Positions 1 to 9,583 of a stretch of 64,000 nucleotides of DNA are shown here, in pieces. The DNA is taken from assembly GCA_015680685.1 (NCBI GenBank), contig MNCI01003297.1, forward strand, positions 532,726-596,725, given 5' to 3'. A model generated the notes under the pieces. It worked only from the letters and a program-made list of their open reading frames with translations. It had not been told where the DNA came from and searched no databases. Origin of the DNA: Gnetum montanum (lineage: Eukaryota; Streptophyta; Gnetopsida; Gnetales; Gnetaceae). Every line of letters starts with the position of its first letter. The first letter of the stretch is position 1. The position numbers and the translations under genes are program-made.

Positions 1-1006
1 TCCAAGATGCTCATGAGGGTCCTTGTGGGGGTCATTACACTAGGAGATGAACGACCATCAAGATCCTGCTTGTAAGATATTATTGGCCTACATTATTTCA
101 GGATGCACATCATTTCATCTAATCTTGTGAGCGTTGTCAACATGATGGGGGAAGGACTACTAGAATGGAGGGTCCACAACAATGGATTCAATCATTAGAA
201 CCCTTCGACATTTGGGGAATTGATTTTCTGGGGCCGATTACACCAATGTCCAATGGAAAAGCTTTTATTATTGTTGTTGTTGGTTACCTAAAAAAATGGG
301 CTGAAGCAATTGCTTTTAAAGATTGTACATCATCTATAGCTGCACGATTTGTTCAACAAAAAATCATAAGCATGTTTGGTGTGTCGCATGCACTTATTTT
401 AGACAATGGTACACACTTCATAGGTGCAACTTTTTGGAAATTAATGCAATGCTTAGGGGTTGAGCATAAATTGACTACACCATACCATCCCCAAGCGAAT
501 GGTCAAGCAGAAGTCACCAATAGGGAGATTACGAAGCTATTAACAAGAACCATTAGCAAGTTTAGGCAAGACTGGAGCACTAAACTGAATGATGCTCTTT
601 GGGCATATCGCTCACATGGAAACTCTCTACAAGCTACTCTCCCTATGAGTTAGTGTACGGTAAATTACCAACACTTCCCATTCAAACTGAGCTGCGTACA
701 CTATCCATGACATGTGACCTCAACCTTGACCTTGATCTAGCACAGAAATAATGGTTAGTAACCCTGAACTTGCTAGATGAAAATCGATTAGCTACCCTAT
801 CATCTAACAAATTACATAATGCCTTCAATAAAGAACGTCATGACCTAGGAATTAGGAAAGTTAAATATCAACCAGGAGATAAGGTTCTCTACTGGAATCC
901 CACACATGTGCGACAACGTACTAAATTTCAAACATTGTGGAAAGGATCTTATATTATTTATGCAACTTTTCCTTCAAGGGCCATGACAATATACAAACTT
1001 GAGAGC
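1..1006 (+). pseudogene. Integrase, 3' part, of Athila-like Gypsy element H
   Basis: Integrase inserts retrotransposon cDNA into the chromosome. Translation of 1-160 still shows remnants of the N-terminal HHCC zinc-binding region (GHYT, then SCERC). The core is open from 165 to 653, with the acidic triad in WGIDFLGP, LDNGTHF and NGQAEV. The motif [14 protein letters not shown] follows. A one-base loss near 610 shifts the frame; the C-terminal part then continues (PYELVYGKLP, then GDKVLYWNPTHV) to about 1006. The reading resembles Athila-type integrases (FDIWGIDF, NREI, DALWAYR). The 5' end lies outside the window. The 3' continuation, starting CAGATAAGAAAC, resumes at 9585 after the inserted element; this is confirmed by the uninterrupted relative at 43440-43700. 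Non-functional as it stands. Confidence 0.85.
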
Positions 1007-1011
1007 CTCGA

Positions 1012-1804
1012 GGATGAGTCGTGTTTTGGGCAACTGCGATATCGTGTACGTGATATCGCAGCCTACTGCCAGTTCTATAAATAAGAGGCGACTCTCCCTT
1101 GTTTCATAGTTTTAGATTTAGATTGTAGCTAGACTCTGATAGTTTTATCCCTCTAGAGTTAGAATATTTTCCAGTGTATGCCCGCAGTGTGGTGAATGTA
1201 ATTGTACAACATCCTTTATTCAAGTGTGATGTACTTGGACACACACATGATCATCAATAAAGATCGAGATTACTTTATCATTGTAGCATTCACTTTTATT
1301 TATTTATTTAATTATTATTTACTGCTTTCCTAATTAGTCTTTCTCACCCTTAAACTCATGTTAAAACGGGGAATGAGTACAACTTGATTACGAGCATTTA
1401 AGTGTGACTACTTGGTAACCCAGTAGCATACCTAGGATCTGCGCTTGGTAATCCCAGTGGTAGTCGTGCACAAGGTCTAAGATGTGTATGGATAATCAAG
1501 GAACGGATGCTCATCGCACTTAGGCTAGATTAGATTCTCTTACCCTTTCTCCTAGATTAGTTAATATTACTCTATTTCTATTGCCTTCAGGAGTAGTATT
1601 AGATTAGAAACCCATCATACACCACACTCTGGACTAAACCATATGTGACAAATATAATACTAGTCCAGGTGGGAAGATAGTGAACTACGACCTAAGGCTA
1701 ACTATCTAGGTGCCACAACTAGTCCGTCTGCGGAGTTCGACCGATCGCGCATGAAAACGCTTGTATTCCTATGGTTGAGTATAGGGGTACCTCGCCGCTC
1801 ATCA
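1012..1804 (+). repeat. 5' LTR of El-1
   Basis: 793 bp, matching 8801-9583 over its whole length. It holds a U3 palindrome (1035-1060), a TATA box (1076-1083), an AATAAA-like signal near 1256, and a conserved tail ending GTACCTCGCCGCTCATCA, shared by the other Athila-like LTRs here. The extra 10 bp relative to the 3' LTR come mainly from the longer palindrome in U3. Confidence 0.9.
1035..1083 (+). promoter_or_regulatory. El-1 U3 palindrome and TATA box
   Basis: Arms TGCGATATC (1035-1043) and GATATCGCA (1052-1060) are perfect inverted repeats around GTGTACGT. A TATAAATA box lies at 1076-1083. The 3' LTR has a collapsed version, TGCGATATCGCA at 8823-8834. The same arrangement recurs inside the element at 5323-5364. 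Confidence 0.75.
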
Positions 1805-1805
1805 T

Positions 1806-1823
1806 AGGCGCCGTTGCCGAGGA
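1806..1823 (+). other. El-1 primer binding site (tRNA-Asp type)
   Basis: AGGCGCCGTTGCCGAGGA lies just after the 5' LTR. It matches 16 of 18 bases of TGGCGCCGTTGCCGGGGA, the complement of the plant tRNA-Asp(GUC) 3' end. That primer is usual for Athila and related Gypsy lineages. Confidence 0.8.
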
Positions 1824-1946
1824 CGGTGCTAGTTATCTAGATTAGTTATATCATACAAGGTCGTTGTAAAGGACTTAACGATATATCTTTTAGAAAAATA
1901 ATAATTATAAAAAGTCACATGTAATTTCACACACAACTTCACAACC

Positions 1947-3928
1947 ATGCCTCTCCTACAAGACTATAACAATGCCACACTTAGTGAGGAAGTTAATTAG
2001 AGAACCAACGAACTATATGACGATGAAGATTGGAGTACACAACCCAAGGTAGGGGTTTCTTATAAACATGAATGGAAACAATGTCATCCCAACGCACGAA
2101 AGCATAACTTACAAGATGATGATTATCCCCTATTGACCACTACAAGCTTAACGCAATTACATGAGGCTGTTTGAATCTCACGTAGGCATCGTAAAGAGAG
2201 CTGTCTATCCAGGCTCGATTTAAACAACTTCCCTACTTTTTCAGGAGGCTATGACTTAGATCCGTATCAACATTTACAAGCCTTCTATGATGCTTGCACA
2301 TGGAATAACATTGATAATGGGTGGTAAAAACTTAAGCTCTTTCCTATGACACTCGTTGACCAAGCAAAAGTATGGTATAGATCGTTAAAACCAAATTCAA
2401 TACGATGTTGATCAACAATGGTAGAAGTCTTTAATGAAAAATATTAAACCTATGCAGGAGTGTCAGCCTTGAGGAAACAAATTCAAGGATGGAAACAAGC
2501 ACAAAATGAACCCTTGGACATGGCCTTAGAAAGATATTATGCACTATTAAACAACTATCCAGGCCATGGGTTTTCCAAGGAAAGGCTAATGTACCATATC
2601 ATTGATGGCTTCATGATGCAACAAGAGAGACCCTAGGGATGTATGCCCAAGGCCAACTATACGAACTATGAACCCATCAAGTCTAGGAGCTTATTAAGTG
2701 GGTAGCAAAAGAAGAAGGAGATATGGCTAGATGGGAGAGTGTTGAAAAACATCAACGGGACCAAAATCTCAACTTAACAAAGGTCCATGATCATAAAAAG
2801 GGGAAATCAACCAATCTCAAGGTGGAAGCATCATCTTTGCCAACATAATAAACATTAGAAGAAGCCGAGGCAAAGATCAATAAGATGTTGGAATGGACAT
2901 ATCAAAAGTGTGGAGAATTTATCAACATTATTGAAGATAGAGTTTTGACAACCCAAGAAGCAAGGCAAAACATTAGACAATCGGAAAGAAGGGATAAAGA
3001 AAATAAGAGCCCAACTTGCAATCATACGTATGAATGCAACATATGCCTGTATGATTACCCCAAGGGCCAAGGCCCAATATTGTTACATTTATATGAGCAT
3101 TGGGGAAATATGTTACATCTAGAGTTCATACAGAGATACTACGTTCGATCACAGTGGAAACAATCCCAGTCATGGGGGAAACCATCCCTACACTGGAGAC
3201 ACCCTTCATATTATCCGAATCCAAATGCTTATCAAGTTCAACATCCTGTTTCTCTAATTGGGCCACCATACTCTATCGCACCACATTACTATTCTCCACA
3301 ATACTATCAGCCCATGCCCTCAACAAAACGACCACCTTGTGCACCTTATACTCCTTCTAACTTTCAACATTCTCATCCTTTCCCTCCTTCCACATTGCCA
3401 CCAACTGTTCCTAAAGTGTTTTCACCACAGTAACAACCCACGAACACCACTTGTGTGGCTACTACCAACAACAGTGAAAAGCCTTCTCAACATCAAAAGC
3501 GTCCCTTCTTTAAACATGACCGTAAGAAGGGACAACACAATTCTAAGGCCACTGCATCCTCCGACTCAACACAAGTTCAACATTATGGTGCACCCTTATC
3601 TTCAGACCCAACGCCTCATGTTACTTCATCAAGGCCACCAACTAACGCTTCAACAACCATACAGCCCAATGAACACAATCATGGAATGCAACATCCTGAT
3701 CCTTGCATACCATCTAACGGTCCCAAATATCATAGTGGGTTAACTCATTATCCGAGAACTATATCGTATAAATTGCCCCACTATGCTTACTACAATCAAG
3801 TGTGTGAACCCCGATGGGGTAAGTATGGCCAAGTTCCAGTACTTCCAACATGCAAGAATCCTTATCTTCCATTTATTAATCCTTGTCATCCTCAACTGAT
3901 TAGTTATGAGGGATATCCCTCATTCTAA
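1947..3928 (+). pseudogene. Gag of El-1, broken
   Basis: Structural capsid-nucleocapsid protein that would package element RNA. ATG 1947 starts PLLQDYNNATL. The capsid-like region contains FSGGYDLDPYQHLQAFYDAC, KVWYRSLKPN, RKQIQGWKQ and PGHGFSKERL. Stops occur early (for example TAG at 1998) and a one-base frameshift lies near 2610. The second half is in one frame from about 2612, interrupted by TAA and TAG. A cysteine motif CNICLYDYPKG (about 3035) stands where a zinc knuckle is expected. A P/Q/Y-rich tail with RPFFK follows and ends at a TAA (3926-3928), without any link to protease. Homologous to the gag regions at 14076 and 39823. Confidence 0.82.
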
Positions 3929-4955
3929 TAAGCAGGATCAATAACCACTTTTTAGTTTTCTTTAATTTTTCAAGTTTTTGTTTTCTAGTTTTTCATTTTT
4001 CAACTTTTTGTTTTATCTTTTTATCTTTTTGTATTTTTGTCTTTTTACATTTTTGTAAGTAATCTCATTTACGAATAAAACACTCATGTGGATCGTTGGT
4101 TGAGGTGTGTTTTATGTTATCATGTCTTGAGTGATCAATTATTTGGACAGTGAGCCAGTTACACCCACTCATCCATTCTACAAATAAAGAGGTTTTGTTC
4201 GAGGGTATAGTGATATTCTTAAAATTCTTAAAAACTTAAAATTAATTTTGTGTTCAATGTACCTAGAATGAAGAAGGATGGACGAAGAGGGAATGATTAG
4301 GGTGTGACATCAAGGGGACTTGCGGATTCTCTTTGGTGATGATTGTGGATGTTATTATGCAACATGGTTGTACTAAGATCCTTGTAGATCTAATGAAAAT
4401 GGGAGTAAGAGTAATCAAAAGGGCACTTAAAAATCCAATGCTATTTTAGGGGATCCCACTGGAAAGACATGCATCCATGGCCGAAGGTTGGTGGCTTCTT
4501 TGGTTTCAGTAAATTGAATAAAAAAAAAAGAGAGAAAAGAAAAGAAAAGTGCCACAAAACAAAAGTCACTCCTCCCTTGAATAAAATGCCAAGTGATCAT
4601 ACGCCTTGTTGTTGTGGTACTCTCATAGTTGCTCATCATGGGATGAAACAATGCGATGTCACTATTTAGAGGAATGGACTTGGTCCTGATCTTTGAATGA
4701 TGGGTTAATGACATGTTAATCATGCTTTGCACGCAGAATTCATTGTGCCCTGGGTCAGTTACCTCATGTTCCAATTTCTACAATCCCTTTCTCTAATTCA
4801 TCTCATCTCACTGTTTGTGTAATTGTAGCCCGTGTCGTGTGTAACATAGAATTTGTACCTCATTCTAGTGATATTTACATGTGTTTGTTTTGTGGAGTTA
4901 GTGCGGATTACATTTAACCCTTCTAGTGCCCACGGACACTTTAAGTGTGGTTACA

Positions 4956-5002
4956 CAAGGGCATTATAGGTTGGAACCTGCTTTGGGGAGGACCCACTTG
5001 TG
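4956..5002 (+). other. Conserved block C in El-1 (CTTTGGGGAGGACCCACT)
   Basis: The motif recurs at 10862-10906, 21464-21510 and 44924-44968, each time at the same relative position between integrase and ORF3. The GGG and CCC runs could pair in a small hairpin. Function unknown; an RNA-level signal is inference. Confidence 0.6.
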
Positions 5003-5322
5003 TAATCTTTTGTAATTTTCACTTATGACACAGCTCAAACACATCATTTCTTACCCTCAGCATATTTTTAAATGATTTGTTTTCCCTACTATTATCCCTC
5101 TGAATTTCAATGTTCCTATGTACCATTACATATGCTTTTTCTTACCACCCAAGGTTTTCATTGATAAAATCCATGCCATCATCATTATCCATGCCTTCAA
5201 AACCATCTATTTACCCCAGAACTCCTTAACAATAGCCCAATGTCCTCAGTTACATCGTTGATTTCAAGAAAATCCTTCAAAAATTCAATCTTTTTGTTAT
5301 GCCTCACATCACCAGGGACGAG

Positions 5323-5364
5323 ATATCGCGTACGCGATATTGCGTCCCCAAGAACCTATAAATA
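5323..5364 (+). promoter_or_regulatory. Internal U3-like promoter of El-1
   Basis: ATATCGCGTACGCGATAT (5323-5340) is a perfect 18-bp palindrome. It is followed by TATAAATA at 5357-5364. It matches the LTR arrangement at 1035-1083 in palindrome sequence, TATA box and spacing (12 versus 15 nt between them). Its position upstream of the ORF3 intron suggests a separate ORF3 transcript. Confidence 0.65.
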
Positions 5365-5614
5365 GGTGACCCCCTGCAACACTTAGCATCATTTTTGCCA
5401 TTCACGCAAGGGAGTTTTTGAATTTTCTTTCTACGACTTATGATTGAGTGACCCTTGCTTTTCTCACTATATCTTGCTCGCTGGTACTTCGATTTTTATT
5501 CTGTTTGAACCTTCTTGAACTTGGAGTGTTCAGTTTAGTCGTGGGGGAGGGACACTTGCCGAAAAGTGCCTAACTTTTTTGAAGTTTATCATCGCCCAAA
5601 GGACATAATTTAGG

Positions 5615-5841
5615 GTAATTAACTATAACACTTAGAATAATTGTGCCTAAAAATCATTTAATCCTTAGGTATATCAGGAAATTATAAATTGAAAAATCGC
5701 CTAAGTAAAAGGGACACATTATTACAATCTTTCGAGAAAGATCACATGGAGATAAAATAAGATCATTAGTTAAGGCATGCAGTAAGGTATAACTTAAATT
5801 CTAAAACAACCTTACTAATGCTTGACCCTGTGTGATTGCAG
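5615..5841 (+). other. Putative intron before ORF3 (El-1)
   Basis: A GGGTAATT donor (GT at 5615) and a GTGTGATTGCAG acceptor abut ATG 5842. The same donor-to-acceptor arrangement occurs in El-2 (22132-22434), H (11150-11287) and El-3 (45214-45351). TATA-to-donor distance is about 258 nt here and about 263 nt in El-2. No transcript evidence is available. Confidence 0.55.
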
Positions 5842-8631
5842 ATGGCCCCGAAACATGGATAGCAGGAAGGTCCTACTCAAGGTGGGAGAAAACGATCTTA
5901 GAGAGGTGGAAGACAAGGTCCTGCCGGACAATGTGAAGAATAGGAGGAGCAATCATTTAGCATTCATCAAGAGGAACCTCCTACCAGACGGTCTGGGCAG
6001 GTAGAAGGAGGAATTGCTACAGCGCCTGAATAGGGACAACAGCTCACGTTGCCCCAAGATTGTGTTCAGGCCATCCATGAGAAGTCCACATTCGCTGCGG
6101 TGATTGTGGAATTGAACTTCAAATCTTTCACTAAGTTCGCTCCTGAGGCTATTAGTGATCACCTCACAAGGTCTCCCTTCTAACCTATCCTCTCTAAAAG
6201 CGGTGCCTGGTACCTAGGAGATACGTACCAATTTTGGCATAATAGGGAGCAAGGCACAACTGTCAATATTTGTGGTGTGATAGTTGACTTCTCTACATAG
6301 GCCATTTCGTAAGTGTTAAAACTTCCAAATACAGGGTCCAAAGTTGCTTAGTTATCCACCCATTCAGACCCCAATGTGTGAAAGGATTGGTTGGAGAAGG
6401 CTTATGGTAGAGATAAAACATTTGGTGAGTTGATAACGAAAGAGAGGATCTATTTTAAAATTGGAACATATCACCTCTTCCCCACAAAGGACTTAAAGAG
6501 AATATCAACGTATGTGGCTAGAGAATGTGCAGTGTTGATGGGAAAGGTTAATGCTAACATGCCCCATCTATATTTAACAGAGATCCTGAGGCGGTTTGAG
6601 GAACGGAAGAAAGGGAAGATGGTGTTGCCTTTTCCTTGTCTTATCAGAAAGCTGTGCCAATGTGCTGGTATTCGGGGGTACACCAATGATGTCCTTCAAA
6701 AAGCCTAGACTGCTTCATATACTGAATTGCTAAAGGTGCCAGCTCTAAGAAAAAGCATTGGCGAAGAGCTAGCACCAAAACAAGAAGAAGAACAGATGGC
6801 TGGACGAACTACAACTCAACTTGTAGGATCTAGTCAACCTCTAGCCATGGGTCCCATCCAACAATAAGAAGCAGGGCCTAACACAAGCCAGGATCAACTG
6901 CCACTACCGCAAGACTACAGATTGTTGATGAGCCATCTTAGGGCCATCGTTGAGACAATCAGTTGGAGAAGTCGTGATGACGTAAACCTCTTCTGCGTCA
7001 TCGATGATGCCATTTAGCCTATGGTTTCATTAGATCACACAAGGGGGGAAGTATTCATTCAAACAAGAGGAGGGGAAAGTAGATGGTCACAACAGATCTC
7101 AGGAAACGTGGCATCTTTCTAGGTGCAGTTAGAGACTGGTGAAGGGGCCATTGTGGTGGTTATGCAACACTAGAATGCCATGGGAGTTGCAGAAGTGGTC
7201 GCAGATCACATCAAAGAATCCTTCAACATACCTGTTATGCCACTGGTAGATCTCTCAGGAGCACGGGATGCTCAAGCTTTGGCCAGAACCTTAATGACTC
7301 CTGTGGAACATGAGGATGTGCTTGATCAATTGCTCCAAACAGGGCAAGTAATGATGTCCCTGTTTGACATCGCTCAGGATGTTATGGTAATTCAGTCAGA
7401 TCTCATTTCCACAAAGGGGAAGCTAGTCTTAATAGGAGTGAGGGTTGAGCATGCGGAAGTAGAAATGCAGAAACTACAAGAGCAGCTCATGGCCTTACAA
7501 GCAGCATAATGGGACCCTGTGCAATTTGTTCCCATAGACCAACTAGATAACTTTAGAACTAAGCAACTAATAAAGTTAATCGCAGAGAATAAAAAGATGG
7601 CTGAAGAAAAAGAGAAGGCTATTTGGGATGCCTCCGTAGCACAGGTGCAAACTCATGCGCATTTTAAGGCACTCAAGGCTTTGCAAGAAGAAAATAAACA
7701 AATTACGACTAACAACCTTCAGTTGACCATTATAGAAAAGTAAAAGAACGTTCTCGATGAACACTTCCATCAATTGTGAGAATAATTCATCCAGGTCAAC
7801 TGAGACGTAAGTCGTTTAGCTAGAGAAAATAAAACCCTCTCGATGGAGGAGGTACGTGCAAATCATAAAAAATTAGCCATTGAGATAAGTGTGTGGCAAA
7901 ATGAGGCTAAACGACATGAAAAGTTGAAGGAGCACTTTCGAGATTAGGTGGGGATGTACAAAAAAATCCTTGAGAAGGAGATCCATATGGCCAAGGCACA
8001 AATCAATACTATCAGTGCTCAACACACTGATTGGCAGGCCATATTGGACACATATGCCTTTGCCCACTAAGTGGAAGTTAAGAGCCAGGACCTGCAGATT
8101 CAGGATTTGATAGAATACATGGACTTGGCAAACCTGAGATATGCCAACCTTGCCATGTTAACAGTAGGGTGCCTGAGGATAGAGCCCGAGTAGCAGGTAG
8201 CAACCACCCACATCAAATACGAAGCAGAATTTGTAGAGCGCAAGAAGCTGTTAGAGAAACTAGAAGTTGCAAATTTTGAACTTGAGGTGGTAAAAGCCAG
8301 CTACTAGGGACAAAAGGGTGTCGTAATAGACTTGGCTCGATGGCTAGCAAATTTTCAGGAATACAAAGATAAAGCCAGAGCCTATGAGGAGGAACAACAA
8401 ATATTCATGGCTTGGTATGTCAAAGCCAACCAAATGTTTCCACAACTACCCTGTCCGTGGGAAGTGCTGACTCTGTCAACCATTGGAACATTAGCATGGA
8501 CGACACAGGAACCTCGGACCTAAGAGGAGAAGCTCCAGGCCATACTTCAGTGTCATCAAGCCTTAAAACCTGGAGCACACGACAAAGGGAAGGCACCAAT
8601 GGAGGAGCCACCACCACCTGGAACTACATGA
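5842..8631 (+). pseudogene. ORF3 of El-1: plant-transposon-protein-like domain plus coiled coil
   Basis: One frame of about 930 codons with 24 in-frame stops by my count (13 TAG, 8 TAA, 3 TGA), ending EEPPPPGTT then TGA. Residues 1-70 are a basic, Q/G-rich start. Residues about 80-300 (VELNFKSFTKFAPE, YQFWHNREQG, VIVDFST, IYFKIGTYHLFP, LPFPCLIRKLCQCAGI) resemble the plant-specific 'putative plant transposon protein' domain (I believe Pfam PF20167). Residues about 440-880 are E/K/Q/L-rich heptad-like sequence, probably a long coiled coil. I see no signal peptide or membrane segment, so a retroviral Env-type protein is unlikely. It occupies the position of the Athila 'env-like' ORF. El-2 carries a full-length homologue (22435-25227). 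Molecular role unknown. Confidence 0.75.
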
Positions 8632-8787
8632 GTTTCATCCATTTTTGTAAATGTAGAAGATTTTGTGTTGTGTCTTCATTTTGTTTTGTTTTCATTTGAC
8701 ACTACAGCGTAGTCCCATTTTCATCATCCAATAATCCCATACCTATCCACTGTGTAATAACTGTAACTCAAGGACGAGTTTTCATTC

Positions 8788-8800
8788 AATCGTGGGGGTA
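8788..8800 (+). other. El-1 polypurine tract
   Basis: TCAATCGTGGGGGTA directly abuts the 3' LTR TGATGAG. It would prime plus-strand DNA synthesis. Similar motifs end the other Athila-like elements at 11682, 25426 and 45715. Confidence 0.75.
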
Positions 8801-9583
8801 TGATGAGTTGCGTTTTGGGTGACTGCGATATCGCAACCTGCCACCAGTTCTATAAATAAGAGGTGATTGTCCCTTGTTTCACAGTTTTAGATTTAGATTA
8901 TAGCTAGACTCTAGCAGTTTTATCCCTCCAGAGTTAGAATATTTTCCAGTGTATGCCCGCAGTGTGGTGAATGTAATTGTACGACATCCTTTATTCTAGT
9001 GTGACGTACTTGGATACACACATGACTGGAAATAAACATTAAGATTACTTCATCATTGCAGCATTCACTTTGTTTATTTATTTATTTAATTATTATTTAC
9101 TACTTTCCTAATTAGTCTCTCTCACCCTTAAACTCATGTTAAAATGTGGAATGAGTACGACTTGATTACGAGCATTTAAGTGTGACTACTTGGTAACCCA
9201 GTAGCGTACCTAGGATTTGTGCTTGGTAATCCCAGTGGTAGTCATATATGAGGTCCAAGATGTGTATGGATAATCAAGGAATGGATGCTGGTTGCACTTA
9301 GGCTAGATTAGATTCTCTTACCCTTTCTCCTAGATTAGTTAATATTACTCTCTTTCTATTGCCTTCAGGAGTAGCATTAGATTAGAAACCTATCATACAC
9401 CTCACTCTGGACTAAATCATACGTGAAAAATATAATACTAGTCTAGGTGGGAAGATAGAAAATTACAACCTAAGGCTAACTATCTAGGTGCCACAACTAG
9501 TCCGTCTGCGGAGTTCGACGAGATCGCGCGTGAAAACACTCGTATTCGTATGGTTGAGTATAGGGGTACCTCGCCACTCATCA
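8801..9583 (+). repeat. 3' LTR of El-1
   Basis: 783 bp, TGATGAG to CTCATCA, matching 1012-1804 throughout. TATAAATA follows the shortened palindrome. The right duplication copy CCAGA starts at 9584, and element H then resumes. Confidence 0.9.

Larger units (their letters stand above)
3929..5841 (+). other. El-1 non-coding 3' module upstream of ORF3
   Basis: No convincing coding frame. It contains three short blocks also found in the other three Athila-like elements here: block A (4301-4320), block B (4458-4490) and block C (4956-5002). Then come an internal U3-like promoter (5323-5364), a polypurine-tract-like motif (5534-5550), and a putative intron (5615-5841) ending directly at the ORF3 ATG. 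Confidence 0.6.
1012..9583 (+). mobile_element. El-1: complete non-autonomous Athila-like element (gag + ORF3, no pol)
   Basis: LTRs at 1012-1804 and 8801-9583 are readily alignable by eye and end in TGATGAG/CTCATCA (the first T is G in the 5' copy). The 5-bp flanks CTCGA (1007-1011) and CCAGA (9584-9588) line up with TCAGA in the uninterrupted relative at 43588-43592, so they are a decayed target duplication. The primer site after the 5' LTR matches the 3' end of plant tRNA-Asp. Internal order: gag 1947-3928, non-coding module, ORF3 5842-8631, polypurine tract. Protease, RT, RNase H and integrase are absent: gag ends in its own stop and runs straight into the module that follows integrase in El-2. 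Movement would have needed pol proteins supplied in trans. Confidence 0.88.

Noticed and set aside
165-653. 162-codon integrase core as a working gene
   Set aside because: The triad is present but the frame breaks at about 610, and the parent element is split by an 8.5-kb insertion.
3258-3743. Long open frame overlapping gag of El-1
   Set aside because: Out of frame with the recognisable gag reading (RPFFK frame); His/Leu/Pro composition is that of a shifted P/Q/Y-rich tail.
5842-8631. ORF3 as a retroviral-type envelope gene
   Set aside because: No signal peptide, furin-like site or membrane segment is visible in either copy; only position argues for it.
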